From the NCBI GenBank assembly GCA_035455245.1, contig DATIFN010000016.1:62001-126000 (forward strand): a DNA stretch of 64,000 nucleotides, given 5' to 3'. Numbering within the stretch: position 1 is the stretch's first letter; each line of letters starts with the position of its first letter. Source of the stretch: UBA8516 sp035455245. Lineage in GTDB: Archaea > Thermoproteota > Nitrososphaeria > Nitrososphaerales > Nitrosopumilaceae. Below are positions 50,598 to 58,614 of this stretch, piece by piece. Below the pieces are notes generated by a model that was not told where the DNA came from, did not search any database, and worked only from the letters and a program-made list of their open reading frames with translations. Made by a program: the position numbers and the translations under genes.

Positions 50598-51122
50598 CTA
50601 GTAGAAAAATTCGATTGCCATCAAGTATGCATCTTCGCCATCACGATAGTATGATTTTATTCGCTGTTTAATGATAAACCCAATTTTTTCATAAAGTCTG
50701 ACTGCTTCATTATTGCTGCAACGTACTTCCAAATATAGCTCATCTGCTTTTTTTATCTTGGTACCCCCAATTGCTTCTTCTACTAGAGCTCTTCCAATTC
50801 CCTTTTTTCGTTGCTCTTCTAATACAGCAACAGAAACTACATGGCCTTTTTTCACAAAACCCAGTTTTTTGAAATTAGAAAATCCATATTCTGTTTTGCA
50901 CATAATATATCCAACTAGTTTACCGTTAACCTCTGCAACCAGAAATGATTCCGGGAGTTCTGCAAGTAAACTTTCATAAAAATAATCAGAATAATGTTCT
51001 GGTAAGGTTTTCATGTTAATTTCCATTACTGGAATCAGATCGCTAGGATCACATCTTCGAATAACACAATCTCCAATTTCTCTAAGTGCTACTTGCAATT
51101 CTAAATTATCAGCATCTATCAA
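50598..51122 (-). CDS. rimI: RimI/Ard1-type N-acetyltransferase
   Basis: 174 residues, GNAT fold. VSVAVLEEQRKKGIGRALVE is the acetyl-CoA pyrophosphate loop, and EVRCSNNEAVRLYEKIGFI is the Ard1/RimI signature. It acetylates protein N-termini. An N-terminal 20-residue stretch (LELQVALREIGDC) precedes the domain and is slightly longer than in typical archaeal Ard1. Confidence 0.88.
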   Translation of the reverse strand: MIDADNLELQVALREIGDCVIRRCDPSDLIPVMEINMKTLPEHYSDYFYESLLAELPESFLVAEVNGKLVGYIMCKTEYGFSNFKKLGFVKKGHVVSVAVLEEQRKKGIGRALVEEAIGGTKIKKADELYLEVRCSNNEAVRLYEKIGFIIKQRIKSYYRDGEDAYLMAIEFFY

Positions 51123-51178
51123 TTATTTAACCTTAAGCAAGTAAAGGAATTAATTCGTAGCAAAAGAAATCATATTCA

Positions 51179-52246
51179 TTGAGTGAACCTACCCAAGAAG
51201 AGGTAATATCTATCGTTTCCTCTGCATTTGATATTAAAAGCGTAAATCAGAATCTGGATGCCCTACAATTTGAGATAGAGCAAGAAGGATTCAAACCAAA
51301 ATTTGTAAAACTTGCACAAAGTTTAGAATCAAAGAATTTGGTTGGAAGACTTGAAAAATTTGAGAACAGGGTATTTCTCTTGGTGGGAAGATTCCAACCC
51401 CCAAAAGCGAGACGGGCTTGGATACCAAGAGTACTTTTTGCTGCAACGATAGCTGTAGTAATGATTGATGGATATTACAGAACGTTAGAAGCCAACTCCA
51501 TTGTTAGAATTGGAGACCCATTCGAGATGTCGGTTCTGTATACAGGTGCTCTGATTGGGATATTGGGTGTACATGAGCTTGGTCACATCATAGCTTCAAA
51601 ATGGCACAAGCTGAAGACGAGTTGGCCATATTTTATTCCCGGCATCCCAATTTTTGGTTTTATTCCTACCTTTGGAGCTCTTATTATGTCTCGTAGTTTT
51701 ACTATAAACCGAGACATTCTTTTTGATATTGGCATATCTGGGCCAATTGCAGGATTAATTGTAGCGGTTGTGGTATCTTATTATGGAGCATATCTTTCCC
51801 CAGTGATTCCAGAATCTCAAGCTCAACAACTGCTTGCTCAATCACAATTTTTTGAGGTACATGAAAGTATGATAATGAAAGCAACCGAAGTTCTCGCAGG
51901 TAAATCCATCGTAGGAACAGAAATAGTAATGTCGCCCGTTCTACTTGCGGCTTGGTTTGGTTTTTTAATAACTTTCTTAAATCTTCTTCCGGCATGGCAG
52001 CTCGATGGAGGACACATAGCTCGCGCCACACTTGGAAGAAAATGGCATAAAATTACAACATATGTTGGGATCGGAGTATTGGCGATTCTAGGATATTGGA
52101 TAATGGCACTTTTTGTACTTTCATTTAGCATGAGAAGCCCAGATGTGAGACCACTTGATGATATTTCTCCACTTTCAGGTAAACGAAAAAAATTATTCAT
52201 ATTAGTAATTGGTCTTGCGGTAGTCTGCGCTCCGCTTCCATTTTGA
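51179..52246 (+). CDS. Site-2-type zinc metalloprotease (M50)
   Basis: 355 residues. A soluble N-terminal domain (1-75), then membrane helices. The zinc site is GVHELGHIIASKWH (about residue 128-141), and the third-ligand motif LPAWQLDGGHIAR lies in a later helix (about 268). Rhomboid-like intramembrane proteases of this group release anti-sigma-like factors or signal peptides in bacteria; the archaeal substrate is unknown. TTG start; an AT-rich promoter precedes it. Confidence 0.9.
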   Translation: MSEPTQEEVISIVSSAFDIKSVNQNLDALQFEIEQEGFKPKFVKLAQSLESKNLVGRLEKFENRVFLLVGRFQPPKARRAWIPRVLFAATIAVVMIDGYYRTLEANSIVRIGDPFEMSVLYTGALIGILGVHELGHIIASKWHKLKTSWPYFIPGIPIFGFIPTFGALIMSRSFTINRDILFDIGISGPIAGLIVAVVVSYYGAYLSPVIPESQAQQLLAQSQFFEVHESMIMKATEVLAGKSIVGTEIVMSPVLLAAWFGFLITFLNLLPAWQLDGGHIARATLGRKWHKITTYVGIGVLAILGYWIMALFVLSFSMRSPDVRPLDDISPLSGKRKKLFILVIGLAVVCAPLPF

Positions 52247-52249
52247 ATA

Positions 52250-53338
52250 CTACCTTAACAAAACATATGATCCATCAGAAACAACGGAGACTTTTTGTCG
52301 TATGCCTTGTGTCTTTAAAATATAATCCATGGCATCTTTTATACCACTAAATGCGATCATACCTAGTTTTTCCTTTATATAAAACTCTGGTAGAATCGAG
52401 ACTATTCCTATATTGAATTTTTTTGCAGTTTCAGTTAAAAACAAAAGATCCTCCATGCCGTCAACATATTTTGCGGGGTTTTTCAGCCTGTCCAAATTCA
52501 TTCTTCCCTCAATGTATTGTTGAATTGCCTCTGAACCTATTCCTCTTCCACATTCTGCCAAGAGAATTGCAAGCCCCTCTTCCTTGATTGCTTCAGAACA
52601 ATTCCAAAGGGAACCAAGTGATCTGCCAAGAGTTTCGCCTCCACCTTCTTTTCCGGGACTAATTATCATTGTCCTATGTTTTCCTATTTCGTTTACAGCA
52701 ATAGGTACAAATGATTTTGATATTTGCGATGTTGATGACGGGTGCCCTGTTGCAAAATCTATCACTCCTGTTGAATTACCTACTATTTCAATTGCTGAAA
52801 TCTCAAATTCGTCAGTAAATTTTTGTGCGATTGAAATATTTGGAAGATCTTCTCCTGGCGCTGGGAGATTTCCTTTTCTTTTTTCGTATGCTGCAAGCAT
52901 GTGTTCTTTTCCAAATCTTCTAATGAGTTTTGTAGAAATGGTGTTAAATCCAAATAATCCGTCAAATTCCATTTCTCCGACAAAGATAAGATTGGAATTT
53001 GAAAGTTGAACATCATCGAATTCTGCAATTGACAAACTAGGATCTGTGAAAATGCTTTTCATCAAATTCAAACCAGGTTTATCAATTAGGAGTCTAGGTT
53101 TTGGAATTGATTTTTGATTACATGTATCAAATAAAAGTGAAATTATCTTTTGCACTGCCTTTGAATGATCCAAGACAACAAGTTCTGTAGGTTTTGAAAG
53201 ATCAATTTGTTCTAATTTGGAGGCAATTTCAGGGTCCGTTAGAACAGTACCTGTAGAGTCTATTTTTTTGTCAAGGTTTTCTGCTCGTATGTCTAGTACG
53301 ACATCGGTTGATCCATAATTAAGCCAAATTTCCGGCAT
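52250..53338 (-). CDS. Unidentified protein with weak LarA-like C-terminal pattern
   Basis: 362 residues, soluble. The segment MIISPGKEGGGETLGRSLGS and AILLAECGRGIGSEAIQQYI, then a C-terminal half with GIKDAMDYILKTQG, recalls the C-terminal domain of LarA-type nickel-dependent racemases. The N-terminal histidine ligands of LarA are not evident. So the call is only fold-level. Stop lies four bases from the convergent M50 gene. Confidence 0.45.
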   Translation of the reverse strand: MPEIWLNYGSTDVVLDIRAENLDKKIDSTGTVLTDPEIASKLEQIDLSKPTELVVLDHSKAVQKIISLLFDTCNQKSIPKPRLLIDKPGLNLMKSIFTDPSLSIAEFDDVQLSNSNLIFVGEMEFDGLFGFNTISTKLIRRFGKEHMLAAYEKRKGNLPAPGEDLPNISIAQKFTDEFEISAIEIVGNSTGVIDFATGHPSSTSQISKSFVPIAVNEIGKHRTMIISPGKEGGGETLGRSLGSLWNCSEAIKEEGLAILLAECGRGIGSEAIQQYIEGRMNLDRLKNPAKYVDGMEDLLFLTETAKKFNIGIVSILPEFYIKEKLGMIAFSGIKDAMDYILKTQGIRQKVSVVSDGSYVLLR

Positions 53339-53388
53339 AAGACTACGGATAGGACAGTTAAAATAAATCTGATATAGTTAATTTTGCT

Positions 53389-53985
53389 GTGGATTTTGTC
53401 AAAGAATTTGCAACGTTTTTGTACCAAAATGGTGCGATAAAGTTTGGAAATTTCAAGCTTTCCAGTGGTAAAGAAAGCCCTTACTACATAGATTTACGAT
53501 TAGTCCCAAGCTTCCCCCACCAGTTTAGAAAAATGATAAAGGCACTTCAAAATTCAATATCAGAAAAGATAGGTTTTGAGAATTTTGATTGTATTGCCTC
53601 TGTTCCTACATCAGGGCTCGTAATTGCGTCTGCCCTTGCCATTGAACTTGTAAAACCGCTCATATACATCAGGCAGAAACCCAAGGAGTATGGAACAGAA
53701 AACGTCATTGAAGGCAAGATACCAAAAGGAACAAGAGTTTTACTTGTAGATGATGTTGCAACAACTGGTCATTCTTTGATAAATGCGATAAAACATCTAA
53801 AAAACGAAGGCATGATTGTAACGGATGCATTTACAATAATAAATCGATTTGAGGGAGCCAGAGAAACGTTAGCTGCAGAGAATATCAGACTATATGAAAT
53901 TACAGATATCATGACATTGGCAACCATACTACACCAAGAAGGTCTGGTTGACGATCAAACTTTCGATGCGTTAAAAAACAAATAG
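53389..53985 (+). CDS. pyrE: Orotate phosphoribosyltransferase
   Basis: 198 residues. The PRPP-binding motif VLLVDDVATTGHS (about residue 120) and IRQKPKEYGTEN (the flexible loop) are clear, and SSGKESPYYIDLRLV is typical of PyrE. It makes orotidine 5'-phosphate in pyrimidine synthesis. The start is GTG (53389); no ATG is nearer. Transcribed alone. Confidence 0.95.
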   Translation: MDFVKEFATFLYQNGAIKFGNFKLSSGKESPYYIDLRLVPSFPHQFRKMIKALQNSISEKIGFENFDCIASVPTSGLVIASALAIELVKPLIYIRQKPKEYGTENVIEGKIPKGTRVLLVDDVATTGHSLINAIKHLKNEGMIVTDAFTIINRFEGARETLAAENIRLYEITDIMTLATILHQEGLVDDQTFDALKNK

Positions 53986-54017
53986 ATCTAATCTGAAGCA
54001 TAAAAAAGCTTACAGAA

Positions 54018-54581
54018 TTAGCTTTCGTAGATCATTAGTTCTTTTTCTTCAAGCAGAGTGTGCAAGTTGTGTACCGCTCGATATACTTCAGACTCTTTTT
54101 TTGCACCGGTGCAAACTAGTTTTCCTGAAGCAAAAAGCAGAATCACTGTCTTTGGATCAAGCATTCTGTGTATCAATCCAGGAAATTGTTCTGGTTCATA
54201 CATACTTCTTGGAAGAGTTCTTGCAGCCTGTTCCAAATGGATTTTTCCTCCAAGACTTGCAGATGCCACTATATTTTGTATTACAATTACTGCATCTTTT
54301 TTGATTTTTATTCCACCCTTTCGAAGCTTCTGTACTACACTTCTTACTGCTTTGATAGCTTGTTCTTCAGATTTTGCACCAGTGCAAACCATTTTACCAG
54401 AACTAAAAATCAGTGTTGCTGTCTTTGGGGATTTTAGTCGGAAGACCAACCCTGGAAATTGATCTGGATGATATTCAACATCGGGAAAGGTTTGTGTAAT
54501 GACATTGAGATCAATTTTTTGATCAACCGAAGCGGATGCAACCACATTTTCTATGCTAACTATAGGTTTTGTTTGAGGCAT
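54018..54581 (-). CDS. tbp: TATA-binding protein
   Basis: 187 residues, two imperfect direct repeats of about 90 residues (residues 3-93 and 94-183). Each contains the TBP core: FPGLVFRLKSPKTATLIFSS and FPGLIHRMLDPKTVILLFAS, then SGKMVCTGAKSE and SGKLVCTGAKKE. It forms the saddle that binds archaeal TATA boxes and recruits TFB. It is the factor expected to read the TATA elements marked in this window. Confidence 0.97.
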   Translation of the reverse strand: MPQTKPIVSIENVVASASVDQKIDLNVITQTFPDVEYHPDQFPGLVFRLKSPKTATLIFSSGKMVCTGAKSEEQAIKAVRSVVQKLRKGGIKIKKDAVIVIQNIVASASLGGKIHLEQAARTLPRSMYEPEQFPGLIHRMLDPKTVILLFASGKLVCTGAKKESEVYRAVHNLHTLLEEKELMIYES

Positions 54582-54779
54582 GTTTGGTTCCTTATATATG
54601 GGCTTTATATATACTCTATAACGTTTTAACAGTACATCATTTTCTGTAAATTTCTTAAATTATTTTATCTTTTAAAAACTCCATAGGCAGCTCAGACAAA
54701 TGCCTTTACATCACGTTTCAGATATAACTCTGATTCTTCATTGCGGCCCAGTAAAAATCAGTGGTTGCTTATTTTAAAA

Positions 54780-54995
54780 CTAATGGCATGGAAAGCCAGC
54801 TGCATGTCTCATATCATGAGTCAATTCGTGAAGATACATGGCGTCAAAAGATTCTTGGCCAAAAACCAAACTAAACATTTGTCCTTGGTCAAAGCCTATT
54901 GCAAAAATTCCCATACCCGCAATTACAATCAGTATTGATGCTGCGATCAAGGGAACACTCATTTTGTGTTTTGCAATTAAACTTGTGTTAACCAA
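54780..54995 (-). CDS. cbtB: CbtB, cobalt transporter subunit
   Basis: 71 residues. One hydrophobic helix (PLIAASILIVIAGMGIFAIG), then FDQGQMFSLVFGQESF, ending in HELTHDMRHAAGFPCH, the histidine-rich CbtB signature. CbtB normally works with the larger membrane protein CbtA in cobalt uptake for cobalamin synthesis. No cbtA is adjacent. Start codon TTG at 54995 or ATG at 54962. Confidence 0.85.
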   Translation of the reverse strand: MVNTSLIAKHKMSVPLIAASILIVIAGMGIFAIGFDQGQMFSLVFGQESFDAMYLHELTHDMRHAAGFPCH

Positions 54996-55031
54996 TGATT
55001 TTGTGATAAAAACTCGTTATATAAGGTTTAA

Positions 55032-55259
55032 TCAACACCTGATCGCATTAAAATCTGGGTCACATTTTTGATTAAAAATTTCAATTTTGTTTTGTAAACT
55101 CAAACAAGTAGAATATTCCATTGAACCTGATTCAAGGTCTTTTAGATCATATTCAATTTCTACTCTTTTTGGATAACATATGTTTGAGACCTGAAAAAAC
55201 ATCAGTCCAGATACTATTACTATACCCAAAGCTATCGATATCATAATAGATTTTTTCAT
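55032..55259 (-). CDS. Small exported or membrane-anchored hypothetical protein
   Basis: 75 residues from the ATG at 55259; the longer frame overlaps tRNA-Met and is rejected. An N-terminal hydrophobic helix (MISIALGIVIVSGLMFFQV) is followed by a small cysteine-bearing domain (four cysteines: NICYP, YSTCLS, NQKCDP, IRC). Two disulfides are likely outside the membrane. No family is recognised. Confidence 0.5.
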   Translation of the reverse strand: MKKSIMISIALGIVIVSGLMFFQVSNICYPKRVEIEYDLKDLESGSMEYSTCLSLQNKIEIFNQKCDPDFNAIRC

Positions 55260-55290
55260 TAAATCTGATTTATTTCCTGAATTAAAAAGA

Positions 55291-55364
55291 TGGGCCCAAA
55301 GGGCTTCGATCCCTTGGCTCACCGGTTATGAGCCGGTTACTCTACCAAGCTGAGTTATGGGCCC
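55291..55364 (-). tRNA. tRNA-Met (CAT)
   Basis: Minus strand: acceptor GGGCCCA/TGGGCCC, discriminator A; anticodon stem ACCGG/CCGGT with loop CTCATAA, anticodon CAT. No intron. Elongator Met is likeliest; a tRNA-Ile carrying agmatidine-34 cannot be excluded from sequence alone. Confidence 0.93.
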
Positions 55365-55406
55365 ACGAAAAAACAGATTGGAATGGAGTATAAAAACGGT
55401 ATTAGA

Positions 55407-56045
55407 TTAACAGTAAGCCTCGTAGCAGCTATCAAGTAGCATGTTCTGAGCAGAGGTAGATTTACTTGCAATTTGGATTAATTCATCTTCTTTTTCAGAT
55501 GGAATTTTTTCAAGAATCCTTCTCCAGGTTGCTGCATGTCTGATATCAGCTTCTGCATGAAGTCTAAAGTATTCTATAGCATCCTCACTTGTCATGTCAT
55601 AGAATTTTCGCATTCCATCAATTTTTGATAGACTTATTTTTGGTATCTCTTGTTCTAATGCATACATAGCAGCAGAGCCCCCTTCAAAGGAATTCATGAG
55701 GGAAGATAGTTCTGATACCGCCTCTCTTGTTTTTCCCAATCCCTCATATTGCTGTAGTTCTTCCTGTGAAACTCCTAATGTTCCAGCAAATTTCATCCAG
55801 GGCGCAATGTGTTCAGATTCCTCTTTTTGATTTGATAAGAGTTCACTTTTAACAGTATCAGGACTTTGTTGAATTATTGAACCAACAAACAGTGGTACTG
55901 TCTTTACAAGTTGAAAGTATTCTTTTGAATAACCATTAAGAGATTCAATAGTTAATTTTCCTTCTGACCACATTACATAGAACGGGTGTTTTAACAAACT
56001 CTGATTTTCTATAATTTCATCTATTCTTTTGACAAGGGAATTCAT
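55407..56045 (-). CDS. CADD/PqqC-TenA family diiron-type protein
   Basis: 212 residues, all-helical heme-oxygenase-like fold. E131 (ALEQEIP) and H163, D167, H170 (HAEADIRH) have the spacing of metal ligands in Chlamydia CADD, with H79 and a nearby glutamate (KEESEH) as likely further ligands. TenA-type active-site cysteine is absent at the usual place. CADD-type proteins make p-aminobenzoate from their own residues. So this could feed folate- or tetrahydromethanopterin-type cofactors. Role inferred, not shown. Confidence 0.72.
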   Translation of the reverse strand: MNSLVKRIDEIIENQSLLKHPFYVMWSEGKLTIESLNGYSKEYFQLVKTVPLFVGSIIQQSPDTVKSELLSNQKEESEHIAPWMKFAGTLGVSQEELQQYEGLGKTREAVSELSSLMNSFEGGSAAMYALEQEIPKISLSKIDGMRKFYDMTSEDAIEYFRLHAEADIRHAATWRRILEKIPSEKEDELIQIASKSTSAQNMLLDSCYEAYC

Positions 56046-56128
56046 GCGCTTTATGAATTTCAGGTAATAAAAAAATCTTTGGAATCACTTCAAAAGGATT
56101 TTATGGACAAAAAACAGGATGCAGTTGG

Positions 56129-56220
56129 GCTCCAGTGGTGTAGACCGGTCAAGCATACCGCCCTTTCAAGGCGGTGATCCCGGGTTCAAATTCTTTTTGA
56201 TGAAAATCCCGGCTGGAGCA
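56129..56220 (+). tRNA. tRNA-Glu (TTC) with a T-loop intron
   Basis: Acceptor GCTCCAG/CTGGAGC; anticodon stem CCGCC/GGCGG, loop CTTTCAA, anticodon TTC. A 16-base intron (56191-56206) interrupts the T loop between positions 59 and 60. Exon TTCA pairs with intron TGAA, each followed by AA|T bulges, and the T stem GGG/CCC acts as the outer helix: a complete BHB. The spliced T arm CGGGTTCAAATCCCG is normal. Confidence 0.93.
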
Positions 56221-56272
56221 CCTACAAAGCATTAATATTCTAACATAAGTTAAAGCTCTTTAGTGCAAGTTT

Positions 56273-57127
56273 GTGGATAGGAAAAATTTCGAAATAAATC
56301 CTCTAATAAAAGACTACAAGCAATATCTTGACAAAATAAATGAAGCATTAAAACGTGAACTCGATCTTTATACTGCATCAGAGTTTGTAGAACCATTACA
56401 ATATGCTCTTGGTGGAGGAAAACGAATCCGGCCACTCATCTTGTTATTATCGGCAGAAAGTGTTGGAAATTGTGATGAAAATGCATATGCCGCAGCATGT
56501 GCAGTAGAATTATTACATACGGAATCAGTCATTCATGACGATATTATTGACAATGAGACGTTAAGAAGGAGAAAAGATCCCTTTCATATCAAGTATGGAT
56601 ATAACACAAGTATCCTCACGGGAGATTTTGTTCTTGGTTTAATTCTAAACATTACATCAAGAATTAACAACCCAAGGATATCAAGCGAGCTAGCAACAAC
56701 AGCGATGATGATGAGTGATGGAGAAATGATTGAAACAAGGCTGGAATCAAGTGAGGATGTCACGTTTGATGATTACCTCAAAGTCATGGAATACAAAACA
56801 GCTACGGCTTTCGAAGCAGCATCAAAAATAGGTGCTATACTTGGTGGTGGGACAGAAGATCAAATTTTGGCATTGGCAGAATATGGAAAAAATGTTGGAA
56901 TTGCATATCAAATACATGATGATTTGCAAGATTGGAACAACGAGGACAAATTATTCAATGTCTTAATAAAGAAAAGCTCTGATCCACGCGATGTTTTTAA
57001 TCACATGGATTATTTGTTAAAGGATTATTCTTTAAAATCAAAAGCTGGTTTAAGAAAAATAAAAGAAGGACAAGCTAAATCACATTTAGAGAATCTTTTA
57101 GATCTTACCATGTTTAAGGTGCAATAG
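56273..57127 (+). CDS. Polyprenyl (geranylgeranyl-type) diphosphate synthase
   Basis: 284 residues. First Asp-rich motif HDDIIDNETLRRRKDP and second HDDLQDW are clear; the residues before the first are HTESVIHD, consistent with C20 or longer products. GGGKRIRPLILLLSAES is the substrate entry region. It provides the isoprenoid chain for archaeal lipids. GTG start (56273). Its end overlaps the convergent nuoN stop by 14 bases. Confidence 0.92.
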   Translation: MDRKNFEINPLIKDYKQYLDKINEALKRELDLYTASEFVEPLQYALGGGKRIRPLILLLSAESVGNCDENAYAAACAVELLHTESVIHDDIIDNETLRRRKDPFHIKYGYNTSILTGDFVLGLILNITSRINNPRISSELATTAMMMSDGEMIETRLESSEDVTFDDYLKVMEYKTATAFEAASKIGAILGGGTEDQILALAEYGKNVGIAYQIHDDLQDWNNEDKLFNVLIKKSSDPRDVFNHMDYLLKDYSLKSKAGLRKIKEGQAKSHLENLLDLTMFKVQ

Positions 57128-58604
57128 AACCTGCTGTTATGCTTGGAACTGCAGATTGAGCAAACTGAATAATCGGATCAGGATAAACTCCTATTGCAAC
57201 CATGAATATAATTGAAAATATCATGACAGCAATTATTGATTTTGGTTCTTTAACTCTCTTGTCTGATTCGCCTTCTTCGAAGTACATTTTCCTAATAATC
57301 CAACCATAGTAAGCTAGTGAAAGTGCACTGTTTAGAACTCCAGCAATGGCAAGATATGGAGCCCATGAGACAACAGAACCTGCATCGATAGCAGAACCAA
57401 ACAACATAAGTTTACTCCAAAATCCATTGAGTGGTGGAACTCCAGCTAATGCAAGTAGTGAGACTACTAATCCTATTGATGTTATTGGCATTCGTTTGCC
57501 AAGACCACGTATCTTGTCAAGATGTGAAACCCCAAGTGTTACGATTATTCCAGCAGCTGCAATGAAGGCTGCTCCTTTCATCACGGCATGATTTAGTATG
57601 TGGAAAAGGGAAGCTTGGATTCCAATTTGTGAAAATGGAGCAATGCTCAAACCAATTAGAATGTAACCTGCTTGTGCTATGCTGGAATATGCTAACATTC
57701 TGGTAATGCTTTTTTGCATAATTGCAGCCAAATTTCCAACTGTCATTGTCATAATAGCAATTATACCAAGTGCAAATGTCCATTCCAAATTAAGTGCCAA
57801 AGTTCCCATGATGACAACACGTAAGGCGGCAGCAAATCCCGCTTTCTTTGTTCCAGCAGCTAAAAGTGTAGATATTGTTGTTGGCGCGCCCTCATACGCA
57901 TCTGGTAGCCACATATGAAAAGGCACAAGTCCCATCTTGAATCCAAATCCTGCAATAAACATTGCAACTGAAAGAAGTGCAAGAGGAACCATATCAGGTC
58001 CAAGATGTGAAAACCCCGAAATTACTTGTGCAATATTTGTTGAGCCAGTTAGACCATATGCAATTGAGATTCCATAGATTATGATTGCTGATGACAACGC
58101 ACCAAACAGAAAGTATTTTAGTGCAGCCTCATTTGATGTTGGATCTTTTTTCATAAATCCTGCAAGAACATAAGTTGGAATGCTCATGAGTTCCCAAGCC
58201 ACAAGCAACATTACCAAGTCAGTAGAATATGCAATAAGCACCATTCCTGCTGATGCAAGTAGAATTAGAGAATAGTATACAGCTGGATGCGATTTTCCCC
58301 TCATGTAACTAAATGAGCCAACTGTTGTCATTATTGATACTATAAGCATGGCTATTGCAAAAAATGATCCAAACATATCATCTACTAAGACATTTTCTGA
58401 AAATATGGCAGCAGATGCTACATGATTAGTTATGATTTGATAAGCAACAAAACCAATTGCCAAAATTAATGCTCCAAATGTTATTGCTCCATAAAATGAA
58501 GACGAGCCCTTCTCTTTTCTTATTACATTAATTACTGGAAGGACCATACCGACTGCTCCCAGTATTATAGTTAGAATGATTGGTGTTGAAGTAAAGTCTA
58601 TCAT
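57114..58604 (-). CDS. nuoN: Complex I subunit N
   Basis: 496 residues, about 14 transmembrane helices, antiporter-like. GFGFKMGLVPFHMWLPDAYE carries the conserved Lys and the proton-channel helix motif; GVPPLNGFWSKL lies in the later half. Last gene of the nuoH-I-J-K-M-L-N run; 10 bases separate it from nuoL. Confidence 0.94.
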   Translation of the reverse strand: MIDFTSTPIILTIILGAVGMVLPVINVIRKEKGSSSFYGAITFGALILAIGFVAYQIITNHVASAAIFSENVLVDDMFGSFFAIAMLIVSIMTTVGSFSYMRGKSHPAVYYSLILLASAGMVLIAYSTDLVMLLVAWELMSIPTYVLAGFMKKDPTSNEAALKYFLFGALSSAIIIYGISIAYGLTGSTNIAQVISGFSHLGPDMVPLALLSVAMFIAGFGFKMGLVPFHMWLPDAYEGAPTTISTLLAAGTKKAGFAAALRVVIMGTLALNLEWTFALGIIAIMTMTVGNLAAIMQKSITRMLAYSSIAQAGYILIGLSIAPFSQIGIQASLFHILNHAVMKGAAFIAAAGIIVTLGVSHLDKIRGLGKRMPITSIGLVVSLLALAGVPPLNGFWSKLMLFGSAIDAGSVVSWAPYLAIAGVLNSALSLAYYGWIIRKMYFEEGESDKRVKEPKSIIAVMIFSIIFMVAIGVYPDPIIQFAQSAVPSITAGSIAP

Positions 58605-58614
58605 TTTTTATCTC

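Noticed and set aside
51702..52031. 109-residue minus-strand frame inside the M50 protease gene
   Set aside because: Antisense shadow of a membrane protease with clear zinc motifs.
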